DNA of 64,000 nucleotides from Blastococcus sp. TF02A-26 (GTDB lineage: Bacteria; Actinomycetota; Actinomycetes; Mycobacteriales; Geodermatophilaceae), in assembly GCF_003319125.1 (NCBI RefSeq), contig NZ_QOHG01000003.1:124001-188000 (forward strand), read 5' to 3'. The first letter of the stretch is position 1; the number at the start of each line of letters is the position of its first letter. Made by a program: the position numbers and the translations under genes. Under the pieces are notes generated by a model. That model was not told where the DNA came from. It searched no databases and was given only the letters and a program-made list of their open reading frames with translations. Shown in pieces: positions 1 through 10,745 of this stretch.

Positions 1-239
1 AGCAGGCCCCCGCCGCCGACCTGCACGGTCTTGTCCTCGATGAGGTTGGTGAAGCGGACCGTGTCACCGGGGTCGATGCTCACCAGCGGCGGCGTGAGGT
101 CGCGGATGTCGACCGGGACCGTCTCCGCCGCGGTCGCGCTCGGCGCCGCCAGCACGGAGGCACCCAGGATCGCCACCCAGGCGAGCAGCGCCGCGGCGAG
201 CCCCCGCCGGGCACTGCGTCGGATCCGTCCCGTCGCCAT
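1..239 (-). CDS. Secreted protein, possibly cupredoxin-like, C-terminus outside window
   Basis: The reading frame starts at ATG (complement 239) behind a GAGAGGTGG ribosome-binding site and runs off the left edge, so only about 79 residues are visible. Residues 1-32 form a classical signal peptide: an RIRRSARR positive region, an Ala/Leu/Val core and an APSATA cleavage site before AETV. The mature start contains a VSIDPGDTVRFTN stretch of the type seen in plastocyanin or azurin-like copper domains and other secreted beta-sandwiches. No copper ligand is visible in this part, so the cupredoxin reading is only a suggestion. It is divergent from the endonuclease IV gene. Confidence 0.6.
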   Translation of the reverse strand, partial: MATGRIRRSARRGLAAALLAWVAILGASVLAAPSATAAETVPVDIRDLTPPLVSIDPGDTVRFTNLIEDKTVQVGGGGL

Positions 240-348
240 GTCCACCTCTCCGTCGCTACCGGCGAGTAACCCTCGTCACGGTGCCCAACGATGATGTGTG
301 CCCGGGGTTACGCCTAAACCTGTCGCCCACCGGAACTACTGTCCGTGC

Positions 349-1161
349 GTGGCTCCCCACCCGATCGGCGTACACGTCGGCCCCGGCCTGACCGAGGACG
401 ACGAACTGGTGGACGGCGGGCCGATCGCCCGCGCGGCGGAGATGGACGCCGACGGCGTCCAGGTCTTCCTCGGCGACCCCCAGGGCTGGAAGGCGCCGCG
501 GCCCCGGCCCGACGCCGACGCGTTGCGCGAGGGCGACGTCACCGTGGTCGTCCACGCGCCCTACGTGCTCAACGTCGCGACGACGAACAACCGGATCCGC
601 ATCCCCAGCCGCAAGCTGCTGGGCCAGCACGCCCAGGCCGCTGCGGCGGTCGGGGCGATCGGCCTCGTGGTGCACGGCGGGCACGTGCTGGCCGCCGACG
701 ACCCGGCGGTGGGTGTCGACAACTGGCGCAAGACCTTCACGCGGCAGGCCGAGGCCGGCGGGTTCCCCGTCCCGCTGCTGGTCGAGAACACCGCCGGTGG
801 CAGCAACGCCATGGCCCGTGACCTCGACGCCCTGGCCCGGCTGTGGGAGGCCGTCGGCGAGTTCGGCGGCGGCTTCGTGCTCGACACCTGCCACGCCTGG
901 GCGGCCGGCTGGGACCTGGCGACGGCGGTGGACGACGTCCGCGCGATCACCGGCCGGATCGACCTCGTCCACCTGAACAACAGCCGCGACCCGGCCGGTT
1001 CCAGCCGCGACCGGCACGCGCCGCTGGTGGGCGGCGAGATCCCGACCGAGCTCCTGCTCGGCGTCGCTCGTGCCGCCGACGCCCCGATCGTGCTGGAGAC
1101 CCCCGGCGACGCGGCCGCCCACGCGGAGGAGGTCGCGCTGGTCAGGTCCGCGATCGGCTGA
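349..1161 (+). CDS. nfo: Deoxyribonuclease IV (AP endonuclease IV family)
   Basis: This is a TIM-barrel endonuclease that would cut DNA 5' to abasic sites in base-excision repair. The protein carries the family's metal ligands in order: His in VHAPYVLNV, His in VVHGGH, Glu in LLVENTAGG, Asp and His in VLDTCHAW, His in DLVHLNNS, Asp-x-His in DRHAPLVGGE and Glu in IVLETPG. All nine Zn positions of E. coli Nfo therefore appear to be kept. The frame is open from a GTG at 298, but that extension (NYCPC) looks non-coding. GTG at 349 gives 270 residues, close to the family norm, although no strong ribosome-binding site precedes it. The gene overlaps the convergent GT87 gene by 20 bases. Confidence 0.85.
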   Translation: MAPHPIGVHVGPGLTEDDELVDGGPIARAAEMDADGVQVFLGDPQGWKAPRPRPDADALREGDVTVVVHAPYVLNVATTNNRIRIPSRKLLGQHAQAAAAVGAIGLVVHGGHVLAADDPAVGVDNWRKTFTRQAEAGGFPVPLLVENTAGGSNAMARDLDALARLWEAVGEFGGGFVLDTCHAWAAGWDLATAVDDVRAITGRIDLVHLNNSRDPAGSSRDRHAPLVGGEIPTELLLGVARAADAPIVLETPGDAAAHAEEVALVRSAIG

Positions 1162-2668
1162 GCGCCGCGAGGACCAGCCGGTCCGGGGCGTGGTCCAGCG
1201 GGCCGCCGGCGGGGTCGTCGACCCCCGGTCGGCCGGCGCGGACGACGTCGGAGTCGGGCCGCCAGATCTCCCGGACGACGAGCGCGACGAGCACCACGAC
1301 GGCGACGTCGCGGGCGAGGACGGCCATCCAGAACCACTCCTCGTCGATGCCGCGGTTGGCGGTGCCGAGGTACCAGAGCATGGTCCCGATCCACACCAGC
1401 GCCTCGCTGACCTGCCAGAGCAGCAGGGAGCGCCACCGCGGGCGGGCGAGCACCGCGAAGGGCAGCAGCCACAGCGAGAACTGCGGGCTCCACACCTTGT
1501 TGAACAGCAGGAAGCCGGCCACCAGCAGGAACGCCACCTGGGCGACCCGCGGTCGCACCGGCGCCGCCAGCGTCAGCCAGGCGACACCCAGGCCGTAGAG
1601 CAGCAGCACCACGGTGATGACGGTGTTGAGCACCGTCGGCGTCTGCCCCTCGGCGAGCGGACCGTCGAAGGCGCGGCCGTCGGTGAGCGTGAGGACGAGG
1701 TTCCACAGGGTCTCGGGGTTGGCCGGCCGGCTGCGGCTGAACGTGAAGAACGTCGCCCAGTTGTCGAGGGCCAGCAGCGCGACGGGCACGTTGACCACGA
1801 GCCAGGCGACGACCGCCGCCCCGGCGGCCCGCAGCCACGTCCGCCAGAGGCCCGCCCGCAGGCAGAGCAGCAGCAGCGCGCCCAGCACCAGCAGCGGGTA
1901 GAACTTCGCCGCCACCGCGAGGCCGAGCAGCGCACCGGCCAGGACCGCCCGGTCCCGCGCCCACGCCCACAGGCCCAGCCCGGTCAGGGCCACCGCCAGC
2001 AGGTCCCAGTTGGTGAACGCGTGCACCAGCAGCAGGGGAGACAGCGCGAAGAGGGCGGCGTCCCAGGGGCGTCGGCCGGCCACCGCCATCACGGCGCGGG
2101 TCGCGACGAGGGCCAGCAGGGACAGCAGCAGGCAGGTGACGACGTAGTAGACCTGCACCTCCGGCACCGTCGGCAGCAGGCTCTGCGGCCCGGAGACGGC
2201 GGTGTACCCGCGGGCCAGGACGGCCGCCAGCGCCATCAGGCCACCGGTCAGCACGGGGTACTCGACGGCGGAGTCCAGATAGGGCAGGGCGCCCCGGTCC
2301 AGCCCGTGCGCCCCGAACAGCGGGATGGCGTCGCCGTAGCAGAAGTGCGTGTACTGGATGCTCCCGCTCCAGTCGCCGGAGGAGCACGGGGCCTGCTTGA
2401 CCCAGGCCAGGGCCAGCACCGTCGACGCGAAGAGCAGGCACACGCGCAGCGGCGTCCAGAACAGCGCCCGGCCGGTGACCGCGTGCCGGCCCCACGGCCC
2501 CCCCACGGCCTCGCTGGCCTGACGGGCCACCGGGTCGGTCCAGGTCGGCACGACGCGGTCCGGCTCGTCCGGGACGGGGACGGCGACGCGGCCCGACCCA
2601 CCGAACGGCACGGACCCCCCGGCAGCTGAGCTGTCCGAGGGGTCCGTGGGGGAGTGCGTGCCGGTCAC
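1142..2668 (-). CDS. GT87-family (DUF2029) polyprenyl-phosphate mannosyltransferase, Rv0051-like
   Basis: This is a 508-residue integral membrane protein with about 10-12 hydrophobic helices after a soluble N-terminal 70 residues. The extracytoplasmic loop after the first helix contains YLDSAVEYP, the acidic motif expected of GT87 enzymes, which use polyprenyl-phosphate-mannose to extend lipomannan or related glycolipids. The GTG start at 2668 lies 7 bases after a CAGACT -10-like hexamer and 21 bases after the ponA1 stop, so it could be read through from ponA1 or from its own leaderless promoter. The pairing with ponA1 matches Rv0050-Rv0051 of Mycobacterium tuberculosis. The exact acceptor cannot be told from sequence. 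Confidence 0.8.
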   Translation of the reverse strand: MTGTHSPTDPSDSSAAGGSVPFGGSGRVAVPVPDEPDRVVPTWTDPVARQASEAVGGPWGRHAVTGRALFWTPLRVCLLFASTVLALAWVKQAPCSSGDWSGSIQYTHFCYGDAIPLFGAHGLDRGALPYLDSAVEYPVLTGGLMALAAVLARGYTAVSGPQSLLPTVPEVQVYYVVTCLLLSLLALVATRAVMAVAGRRPWDAALFALSPLLLVHAFTNWDLLAVALTGLGLWAWARDRAVLAGALLGLAVAAKFYPLLVLGALLLLCLRAGLWRTWLRAAGAAVVAWLVVNVPVALLALDNWATFFTFSRSRPANPETLWNLVLTLTDGRAFDGPLAEGQTPTVLNTVITVVLLLYGLGVAWLTLAAPVRPRVAQVAFLLVAGFLLFNKVWSPQFSLWLLPFAVLARPRWRSLLLWQVSEALVWIGTMLWYLGTANRGIDEEWFWMAVLARDVAVVVLVALVVREIWRPDSDVVRAGRPGVDDPAGGPLDHAPDRLVLAALSRSRT

Positions 2669-2689
2669 GGGGACCAGTCTGCCGGGGCG

Positions 2690-5083
<2,394 letters not shown>

Positions 5084-5254
5084 CAGCGAGCCCCTTCCTG
5101 ACAGTCGAGTGGGACGGGACGGGTACGTCCCGCTGCCCAGGGTGACGTGTATTGCTGTGCGTGCGGGGGAGGCCCGCCCGTTCTGCGACGAGCCTCACCC
5201 CGGCGCCGCCCCTGGACAACGAGGCGGGCGGCGGGAGGATTCTGCCCGCCGGAA

Positions 5255-5668
5255 CTACTCCGCCGCCGTCCGCCGACGGGTGCGACGGGGGGAGCGACCG
5301 GGTTCGGGCTCGTTGCCGAGGACGTACGAGCAGTCCAGGTGGTTCCAGCCGCAGGCCCGGCAGACCTCGACCTCGTAGACCGAGAACTCCTCCTGCATGG
5401 CGTCCATCCGGGCCAGCTCGGCGCGCGTCTTGGCCTGGCCCGACACGTGCCCGAGCCCGTCGCCGTAGACGTAGCTGACCGTCGTCAACCGCTGCGCCCG
5501 GCAGACCGGGCAGGGCTGCTCGGTCGGGTCCCCGTGGTACCGGGCGGCGCGGGTCAGGTACGGACTGGCGTCGCAGACGTCGTACAGGCTCGTGCGCCCG
5601 GCCTGCACGCCGGCGAGGACGGCTCGCCGTTGCAGCGAGTAGTCCACGACGGAGCGTCGTCCGGGCAC
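5255..5668 (-). CDS. DUF5318 family protein (Rv0049-like)
   Basis: This is a conserved actinobacterial protein of unknown function, 137 residues from GTG 5668. It carries [12 protein letters not shown] at the start and two Cys pairs, CPVCRAQ and CRACGWNH, which suggest one zinc site, followed by LDCSYVLG. The frame is open far upstream (to 6316), but that part is antisense to the padR gene and is not conserved in character. Its length and its place between ponA1 and padR match Rv0049. A basic C-terminal tail ([10 protein letters not shown]) follows. It points toward ponA1 on the same strand with a 171-base gap. Confidence 0.75.
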   Translation of the reverse strand: MPGRRSVVDYSLQRRAVLAGVQAGRTSLYDVCDASPYLTRAARYHGDPTEQPCPVCRAQRLTTVSYVYGDGLGHVSGQAKTRAELARMDAMQEEFSVYEVEVCRACGWNHLDCSYVLGNEPEPGRSPRRTRRRTAAE

Positions 5669-5783
5669 CGCGCCAGGGTACGCGCGCGGCCGCTCCCGGC
5701 GGTGCCTCCGCGAGGCCGCACGGGACACCCGACGGGGGGGGTCCGCCACTCCCGGGTGAGCGGAGTTCGCCCAGTGTTCGGTC

Positions 5784-5810
5784 GTCGATGTATCGTCGCG
5801 ATACATCGAC
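5784..5810. promoter_or_regulatory. Palindromic operator, probably for the PadR regulator
   Basis: Two perfect 12-base arms (5784-5795 and 5799-5810) are separated by TCG. Each arm contains the ATGTATCG / CGATACAT core, and ATGT...ACAT is the usual half-site pair of PadR proteins, here with an 11-base gap. It lies 23 bases before the padR start codon, so autorepression is likely. I saw no second copy in the window. Confidence 0.7.
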
Positions 5811-5833
5811 CGGCAGAGAGGCTGGGAGGCGGA

Positions 5834-6457
5834 GTGCTCGAGTTCGCCATCCTCGGCCTGCTGCAACAGTCGCCGATGCACGGATACGAGCTGCGCAAGC
5901 AGCTCGCCTCGGTGCTCGGGGGCCTGCGCAGCATCTCCTACGGCTCGCTGTACCCAGCGTTGAAGCGGCTCCACAAGGCCGGGCTCGTCGCCGTCGCCGA
6001 ACCCGGACCCGGGGAACTGCTGCCGGCGGACGCACCACCGCTCACCGGCCGCCGGGGGAAGGTGGTCTACACGATCACCGCGGAGGGCAAGGAGCGCTTC
6101 CAGGAACTGGTCAGCCAGGCCGGTCCGGAGGCCTACGACGACGGAGGCCACTTCGGCGTCCACCTGGCCTTCTTCCGGCACACCGCCGCGGACGTGCGGC
6201 TGCGGATCCTCGAGGGCCGCAGGCGGACCGTCGAGCGGCAGCGCGAAGGTCTGCGGACCTCGCTGGCCCGGACCCGCGAGCGGGTCGACCGCTACACCCT
6301 CGAGCTCCAGCGTCACGGGCTCGAGTCGGTGGACCGGGAGGTCCGCTGGCTGTCGGAGCTCATCGACAAGGAGCTCACCGACAGCGGGCCCGGGGACAAG
6401 TCCCCCACAGACAGAGAACGCCGGGACGCCGACGCCGGAGACGACGGCACGCGCTGA
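5834..6457 (+). CDS. PadR-family transcriptional regulator (Rv0047c-like)
   Basis: The protein has 207 residues. The N-terminal winged helix-turn-helix reads [19 protein letters not shown], followed by [18 protein letters not shown], both diagnostic of PadR. The C-terminal half (about 120-180) is a coiled-coil dimerisation region rich in Arg and Glu. GTG at 5834 is preceded by GGGAGG at 5824-5829 and a perfect palindrome at 5784-5810. Long upstream extensions in the same frame are not real. It lies 71 bases before ino1 on the same strand, so it may share transcription with or control ino1. The effector is unknown. Confidence 0.9.
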   Translation: MLEFAILGLLQQSPMHGYELRKQLASVLGGLRSISYGSLYPALKRLHKAGLVAVAEPGPGELLPADAPPLTGRRGKVVYTITAEGKERFQELVSQAGPEAYDDGGHFGVHLAFFRHTAADVRLRILEGRRRTVERQREGLRTSLARTRERVDRYTLELQRHGLESVDREVRWLSELIDKELTDSGPGDKSPTDRERRDADAGDDGTR

Positions 6458-6528
6458 CCGGCACTCGGGGGTGGCCCCGCCACCCCCACCACACGACGGA
6501 CCCGAGGGTCCACGGAGGAAGGAAGCTC

Positions 6529-7608
6529 ATGGGAGCCGTCAAGGTCGCCATCGTCGGCGTCGGCAACTGCGCCGCGTCGCTCGTGCAGGGCGTGCACTAC
6601 TACCGGGACGCCGACGAGAGCGCCTCCGTCCCGGGCCTGATGCACGTCCGCTTCGGCGAGTACCACGTGTCCGACGTCGAGTTCGTCGCCGCGTTCGACG
6701 TCGACGCCAAGAAGGTCGGTCGCGACCTCTCCGAGGCCATCGTCGCCAGCGAGAACAACACGATCAAGATCACCGACGTGCCGCCGCTCGGCGTCCCGGT
6801 GCAGCGCGGCACCACTCTCGACGGGCTCGGCCGGTACTACCGGGAGACCATCGAGGAGTCCGACGAGCAGCCGGTCGACGTCGTCGCCGCGCTCCGCGAG
6901 TCCGGTGCCGACGTCCTCGTCTGCTACCTCCCCGTGGGGTCGCAGCAGGCCGCGGAGTTCTACGCGCAGGCCGCCCTCGACGCCGGTGTGGCGTTCGTGA
7001 ACGCGCTGCCGGTCTTCATCGCCGGCACCAAGGAGTGGGCCGACAAGTTCACCGCCGCCGGTGTCCCGATCGTCGGCGACGACATCAAGAGCCAGGTCGG
7101 CGCGACCATCACCCACCGGGTGCTGGCCAAGCTCTTCGAGGACCGCGGTGTCCAGCTCGACCGCACGATGCAGCTGAACGTCGGCGGCAACATGGACTTC
7201 AAGAACATGCTCGAGCGCGAGCGCCTGGAGTCCAAGAAGATCTCCAAGACCCAGGCCGTCACCAGCCAGGTCGACCGGGACATGGGCAAGGACAACGTGC
7301 ACATCGGTCCGTCGGACCACGTGCCGTGGCTGAGCGACCGCAAGTGGGCCTACGTCCGGCTCGAGGGCCGCGCGTTCGGCGACGTCCCGCTGAACCTGGA
7401 GTACAAGCTCGAGGTCTGGGACTCCCCGAACTCGGCCGGCATCATCATCGACGCCGTCCGCGCCGCGAAGATCGCCAAGGACCGCGGCATCGGCGGCCCG
7501 ATCCTGTCGGCGTCCTCGTACTTCATGAAGTCGCCGCCGGTGCAGTACGACGACAGCGAGGCCCGCGACGCCGTGGAGGCCTTCATCCGCGGCGACATCG
7601 AGCGGTAA
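6529..7608 (+). CDS. ino1: Inositol-3-phosphate synthase
   Basis: The enzyme converts glucose 6-phosphate to 1D-myo-inositol 3-phosphate with bound NAD. This feeds phosphatidylinositol, lipoarabinomannan-type glycolipids and mycothiol. The 359-residue protein starts with [11 protein letters not shown] (Rossmann loop) and carries [11 protein letters not shown], the [11 protein letters not shown] active-site segment and [13 protein letters not shown] near the C-terminus. This is the short actinobacterial/archaeal type, like Rv0046c. ATG at 6529 follows GGAGGAAGGA at 6514-6523. A strong hairpin follows the stop. Confidence 0.96.
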   Translation: MGAVKVAIVGVGNCAASLVQGVHYYRDADESASVPGLMHVRFGEYHVSDVEFVAAFDVDAKKVGRDLSEAIVASENNTIKITDVPPLGVPVQRGTTLDGLGRYYRETIEESDEQPVDVVAALRESGADVLVCYLPVGSQQAAEFYAQAALDAGVAFVNALPVFIAGTKEWADKFTAAGVPIVGDDIKSQVGATITHRVLAKLFEDRGVQLDRTMQLNVGGNMDFKNMLERERLESKKISKTQAVTSQVDRDMGKDNVHIGPSDHVPWLSDRKWAYVRLEGRAFGDVPLNLEYKLEVWDSPNSAGIIIDAVRAAKIAKDRGIGGPILSASSYFMKSPPVQYDDSEARDAVEAFIRGDIER

Positions 7609-7621
7609 GGACCTCGGTCCT

Positions 7622-7655
7622 CAGGGCCCGTCTCCCCTCGGGGAGGCGGGCCCTG
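7622..7655 (+). terminator. Rho-independent-type terminator hairpin after ino1
   Basis: There is a 15-bp stem (arms 7622-7636 and 7641-7655, one G-T pair) with a CTCG loop, 13 bases after the ino1 stop. There is no T tract, as is common in actinobacteria. Confidence 0.75.
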
Positions 7656-7696
7656 TCGCGTTGCGCGTGGCGCCCGTCGACGGCTGTCGCGCTGCC

Positions 7697-7702
7697 TACG
7701 CT
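7697..7702 (+). promoter_or_regulatory. -10 element TACGCT of a leaderless promoter
   Basis: TACGCT ends six bases before the ATG at 7709, placing the transcription start at or near the initiation codon. No Shine-Dalgarno sequence is present. Confidence 0.55.
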
Positions 7703-7708
7703 GACCGC

Positions 7709-8482
7709 ATGCCGCCGCGCCGCCGTCCCCCGCCGGCCGCGGGCGTGCTGCTGGCGGTGGTCGCCGTGCTCGCCGGCTGCTCCGACGACGGCGCGGAGCG
7801 GCAGCCGGGGGACGAGGTCACCGCCGGCGAGGCCGAGGTCCTGGCCGGCCTGCTGGCCCGCAACGCCGAGGAGGGTGGGGCGGACTTCGTCGTCACCGCA
7901 CCCTTCGGCGAGGACTCGCTGCTGACGCTGACCGGCGAGGTGGACTACGCCGACGCCGTCGGGCGGGCCCAGGCGGTCACCACCCGCGGGGACGAGGCCC
8001 CCGAGGTCCGCACGGTCTTCTTCACCGCCGACGAGCTGTGGTTCGGCGACGTGCCCGGGCTGGGTGAGGCGCTCACCGCCGCCGGTCTGGCCCCGGCCGG
8101 CTACGTCCGCCGACCGCTCGCCGCCCTCGAGCCCGGCGCCAGCCCGCCACTGGCCGACGTCCTCGTGGCGCTGGTGCTCAACCTCTCCGCGGCCGAGGAC
8201 GACGACCCCGGCACCTTCCGCGCGGGCGACTACACCTGGGAGGGGCAGCGCTCCATCGACGGGAACCTGAGCGCCGAGTTCGGCTCGCCGGCCGGCTGGA
8301 CGGTGGCCGTCGACAGCTCCACGGACCTGCTGCTGCAGTACGTCACGGAACTCCCCGGCCAGGAGCAGCGGGTGACGGTCTCGCTGGCCGACCACGGGCC
8401 GCGGGACATCGTGCCGCCGGCGGCGGAGGAGACGGTGGACGGTGCGGCGTACCCGGAGCTACTCGCCGCAGTCGGCCTCTGA
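7709..8482 (+). CDS. Putative lipoprotein (LppX/LprG-like size), function unknown
   Basis: The protein has 257 residues with a lipoprotein signal: PPRRRPP, a hydrophobic stretch and the lipobox VLAGCSDD, with Cys at about residue 24. The mature part alternates short beta-rich segments (FVVTAPFGEDSLLTLTGEVDY, VRTVFFTADELWFGD, DYTWEGQRSIDGNLSAEF). This resembles LppX/LprG-type lipid-binding lipoproteins in layout, but I see no decisive motif. The ATG at 7709 is chosen over an upstream in-frame GTG because a TACGCT -10 lies six bases before it. A hairpin at 8551-8587 follows. Confidence 0.65.
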   Translation: MPPRRRPPPAAGVLLAVVAVLAGCSDDGAERQPGDEVTAGEAEVLAGLLARNAEEGGADFVVTAPFGEDSLLTLTGEVDYADAVGRAQAVTTRGDEAPEVRTVFFTADELWFGDVPGLGEALTAAGLAPAGYVRRPLAALEPGASPPLADVLVALVLNLSAAEDDDPGTFRAGDYTWEGQRSIDGNLSAEFGSPAGWTVAVDSSTDLLLQYVTELPGQEQRVTVSLADHGPRDIVPPAAEETVDGAAYPELLAAVGL

Positions 8483-8490
8483 TTCGGCCT

Positions 8491-8544
8491 GCCTGCAGGG
8501 GCCCGCGGCGAGCTCGCGAGGCGTGGGGGGCGGGCAGGTCCTTC
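8491..8544. repeat. Dispersed palindromic intergenic repeat, copy D
   Basis: In reverse orientation it reads AAGGACCTGCCCGCC... CACGCCTCGC...GCTCG... GCGGGCCCCTGCAGG. It shares this order of blocks with copies at 9349, 36023, 43656 and 46021. It sits just after the lipoprotein stop. Confidence 0.6.
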
Positions 8545-8550
8545 TCGTGC

Positions 8551-8587
8551 GGGAAGGGGCGGCCTCTTCCCCAGACCGCCCCTTCCC
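8551..8587. terminator. Bidirectional terminator hairpin
   Basis: Perfect 12-bp arms GGGAAGGGGCGG (8551-8562) and its complement (8576-8587) enclose a 13-base loop. It lies between the convergent lipoprotein and YqgE/AlgH genes. Confidence 0.7.
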
Positions 8588-8626
8588 GACGTCCTTCCTA
8601 CCAGAATCCGGCCGCGCGCGCTGCCC

Positions 8627-9286
8627 TCAGTTCACGGACGGATCGGCCGGCGCGGTCGAGAGGACGGCCAGCCGCCCGGTCTGACGGCCCATGACGTGCC
8701 GCCACAGCTCCGGACCGGCCAGCTCGCTCACCACGTCACCGGCCACACCCGGCACGCACGCCCAGGCACCCTCGCCCACCTCACCGGCGAGCTGGCCGGG
8801 CGACCAGCCGGCGTACCCGGCGAACACCCGCAGGCCGCTCACCCGGTCCTCGAGGGCCTCCGGATCGACGTCCAGGTCGACCAGGCAGACCTCCCCGGCC
8901 ACCCGGCGCAGGCCCGACTCCTCGTCGAGCGGCCCGGGCGGGCAGGTCGCCAGGCACAGCGCCGTGTCGGTCTCGCAGGGGCCGCCCACGTGGAACACCC
9001 CGGGGTCGACGGCGAGGTCGCACCAGCCGGGCAGCACGTCCCGGATCCCGACCTGGCTCGGCCGGCCGAGGACCACGCCGAGGGTGCCGGTCTCGTTGTG
9101 GTCCAGCACGTAGACCACGGTGCCGGCGAAGGTCGGGTCCGTCAGCGACGGCATGGCGACCAGCAGGGACCCGGGGCGGACGTCGTCGACCGACCCGGTG
9201 GACAGCGCCGGGACCGCGTCGGGTCGGCGCCGTCCGGTGGCGGGCCGCGCCGGCGGTCCGTACTCGGGATCGGGCGTCGCGCTCAT
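8627..9286 (-). CDS. YqgE/AlgH family protein (UPF0301)
   Basis: The protein has 219 residues from ATG 9286, which follows GGAGGAG. The conserved UPF0301 features are PGSLLVAMPSL near residue 50, FAGTVVYVLDHNETGTLGVVLGRP, VFHVGGPC and VFAGYAGWSPGQL. The family is widespread; AlgH was linked to alginate regulation in Pseudomonas, but a biochemical role is not established. An in-frame extension to 9403 is an artefact that translates the copy C repeat. It is divergent from the MFS transporter. Confidence 0.88.
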   Translation of the reverse strand: MSATPDPEYGPPARPATGRRRPDAVPALSTGSVDDVRPGSLLVAMPSLTDPTFAGTVVYVLDHNETGTLGVVLGRPSQVGIRDVLPGWCDLAVDPGVFHVGGPCETDTALCLATCPPGPLDEESGLRRVAGEVCLVDLDVDPEALEDRVSGLRVFAGYAGWSPGQLAGEVGEGAWACVPGVAGDVVSELAGPELWRHVMGRQTGRLAVLSTAPADPSVN

Positions 9287-9348
9287 CTCCTCCAGTGTGC
9301 CCCACCTCGGCGGGAGGTGACGCCCCGAGGCCCGCCCCATCTGGCTCC

Positions 9349-9399
9349 GGTGCAGGGGCCCGCCGCGAGCCTGCGAGTGGCGGGGGGCAGCGGGGTCCT
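9349..9399. repeat. Dispersed palindromic intergenic repeat, copy C
   Basis: The reverse complement carries GGACCCCGCTGCCCCCCGCC, then ACTCGCAGGCTCGCGGCGGG and CCCTGC, nearly identical to copy A at 36023. This copy lies between two divergent genes, upstream of both, so it cannot serve as their terminator. Confidence 0.7.
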
Positions 9400-9404
9400 C
9401 CACC

Positions 9405-9410
9405 TAGGGT
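9405..9410 (+). promoter_or_regulatory. -10 element TAGGGT of a leaderless promoter (MFS gene)
   Basis: TAGGGT is followed by six bases and the GTG start at 9417. There is no ribosome-binding site. It abuts repeat copy C. Confidence 0.5.
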
Positions 9411-9416
9411 GACCAC

Positions 9417-10745
9417 GTGCAGCAGGCGCCGAACCGGGTCCGGCTGCTGTTCGGCCGGGCCGACTTCCGCCGGCTGCTGGCGACCCGGCTGATCTCCCAG
9501 TCCGGTGACGGCGTCCTCCAGGCGGCGCTGGCCGGCACCGTGCTGTTCAACCCCCAGCGGGCCGCCGACCCGGTCGACGTCGCCGCGAGCTTCGCCGTCC
9601 TGCTGCTGCCCTACTCCCTGGTCGGGCCGTTCGCGGGCGTGCTGCTGGACCGGTGGAGCCGGCGGCAGGTGCTCGTCTTCGCCAACGTCGTCCGGAGCGC
9701 GCTGGTGCTCGTCGTGGCGGCCCTCATCGCCGCCGGCGTGGCGGGCGTACCCCTGTACGGCGCGGGGCTGCTCGTGTTCGGCGTCAACCGCTTCCTGCTC
9801 GCCGCGCTCTCCGCCGGGCTGCCGCACACCATCGAGCAGGACTGGCTGGTCACGGCCAACGCCTTCACGACGACGGCCGGCACGGCGGCCGCCGTCGTCG
9901 GCGGGGGGACGGCCGTGGGCATCGCCACGCTCGCCGGGTCGGGGGACGCGGCCTACGCCCTCGTCGCGGCGGCCGCCGCGGTGCCGTACCTGACCGCTGC
10001 CGTCGTGGCCGCCGGCTTCTCCCGCACGCACCTGGGCCCGGACTCCGCGGTCGGCGGTGAACGGCTGGGTGCCGCGGACGTCGCGCGCGGCATGGTCGAG
10101 GGCGCCCGGCACGTGGCGGCGATCCCGCCGGCGGCCGCGGCGCTCACCGCCGTCGCCGTCCACCGGATCTGCTTCGGGTTCCTGACGCTGATGACGCTGC
10201 TGCTCTACCGCAACACCTTCGACCCGTGGGGTCCCCTGCTGCCCAGCGGGCTGGCCGGGATCAGCCAGTGGGTGTTCGCCGGGGCGGCGGGCTCGCTGCT
10301 GGCGGCGGCGGTGACGCCGCGGGTGGTCCGCCGCATCGGCAAGCCGCGCTGGACGACGTTGCTGCTCGCCCTGGGCGTGGGTCAGGTGGGGCTCGGCGTG
10401 CCGTTCCTGCCGCCCACCGCGATCGCGGCCGGCTTCGTGCTCGGGTTCGTCGGGCAGGGCGTGAAGATCTGCACCGACACGACGCTGCAGGAGACGGTCG
10501 GCGACGACCACCGCGGACGGGTCTTCTCCTTCTACGACACGCTGTTCAACGTCACGTTCGTCGTCGCCGTGGTGGCGGGGGCGTTCCTGCTGCCGTCGTC
10601 GGGCGTCTCGTACCCCGTCCTCGCCGGCGTCGCCCTCACCTACCTCGCCGCCGCCCTCTGGTACGGAGTCGCTCGAGTGCAGGAAGCGTCACCCACCGAC
10701 TCCGATGGCGGTGCCGATCTCCCGGCCGCAGGCTTCGGGCGCTGA
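9417..10745 (+). CDS. MFS transporter, 12-TM, enterobactin-exporter-like
   Basis: This is a 442-residue permease of the major facilitator superfamily with alternating hydrophobic helices throughout. The loop after TM2 reads GVLLDRWSRRQVLVFANVVRS, the usual Asp-Arg-x-x-Arg-Arg signature, and a second polar loop (RRIGKPRW) starts the C-terminal half. It resembles MFS_3 drug or siderophore exporters; the substrate cannot be predicted. GTG 9417 has a leaderless promoter. The last codons lie inside a 41-bp palindromic repeat (10664-10704), and the 3' end overlaps the convergent DUF559 gene by 57 bases, suggesting that the natural C-terminus was altered by the insertion. Confidence 0.85.
   Translation: MQQAPNRVRLLFGRADFRRLLATRLISQSGDGVLQAALAGTVLFNPQRAADPVDVAASFAVLLLPYSLVGPFAGVLLDRWSRRQVLVFANVVRSALVLVVAALIAAGVAGVPLYGAGLLVFGVNRFLLAALSAGLPHTIEQDWLVTANAFTTTAGTAAAVVGGGTAVGIATLAGSGDAAYALVAAAAAVPYLTAAVVAAGFSRTHLGPDSAVGGERLGAADVARGMVEGARHVAAIPPAAAALTAVAVHRICFGFLTLMTLLLYRNTFDPWGPLLPSGLAGISQWVFAGAAGSLLAAAVTPRVVRRIGKPRWTTLLLALGVGQVGLGVPFLPPTAIAAGFVLGFVGQGVKICTDTTLQETVGDDHRGRVFSFYDTLFNVTFVVAVVAGAFLLPSSGVSYPVLAGVALTYLAAALWYGVARVQEASPTDSDGGADLPAAGFGR
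10664..10704. repeat. 41-bp palindromic repeat, copy R1 (left of DUF559 gene)
   Basis: The arms are CGGAGTCGCT and ACCGACTCCG (9 of 10 paired) around a conserved 21-base middle. It matches R2 at 11696-11736 in 36 of 41 positions, same orientation. It lies in the 3' ends of both the MFS and DUF559 genes. Confidence 0.75.

Noticed and set aside
5147-5833. In-frame extension upstream of padR
   Set aside because: It runs through the DUF5318 gene and the operator; the start at 5834 has a ribosome-binding site and matches the family.
8983-8996. Possible fifth parS (CCCACGTGGAAC) and a similar one near 29453-29467
   Set aside because: Only the right half matches; three mismatches in the left half.
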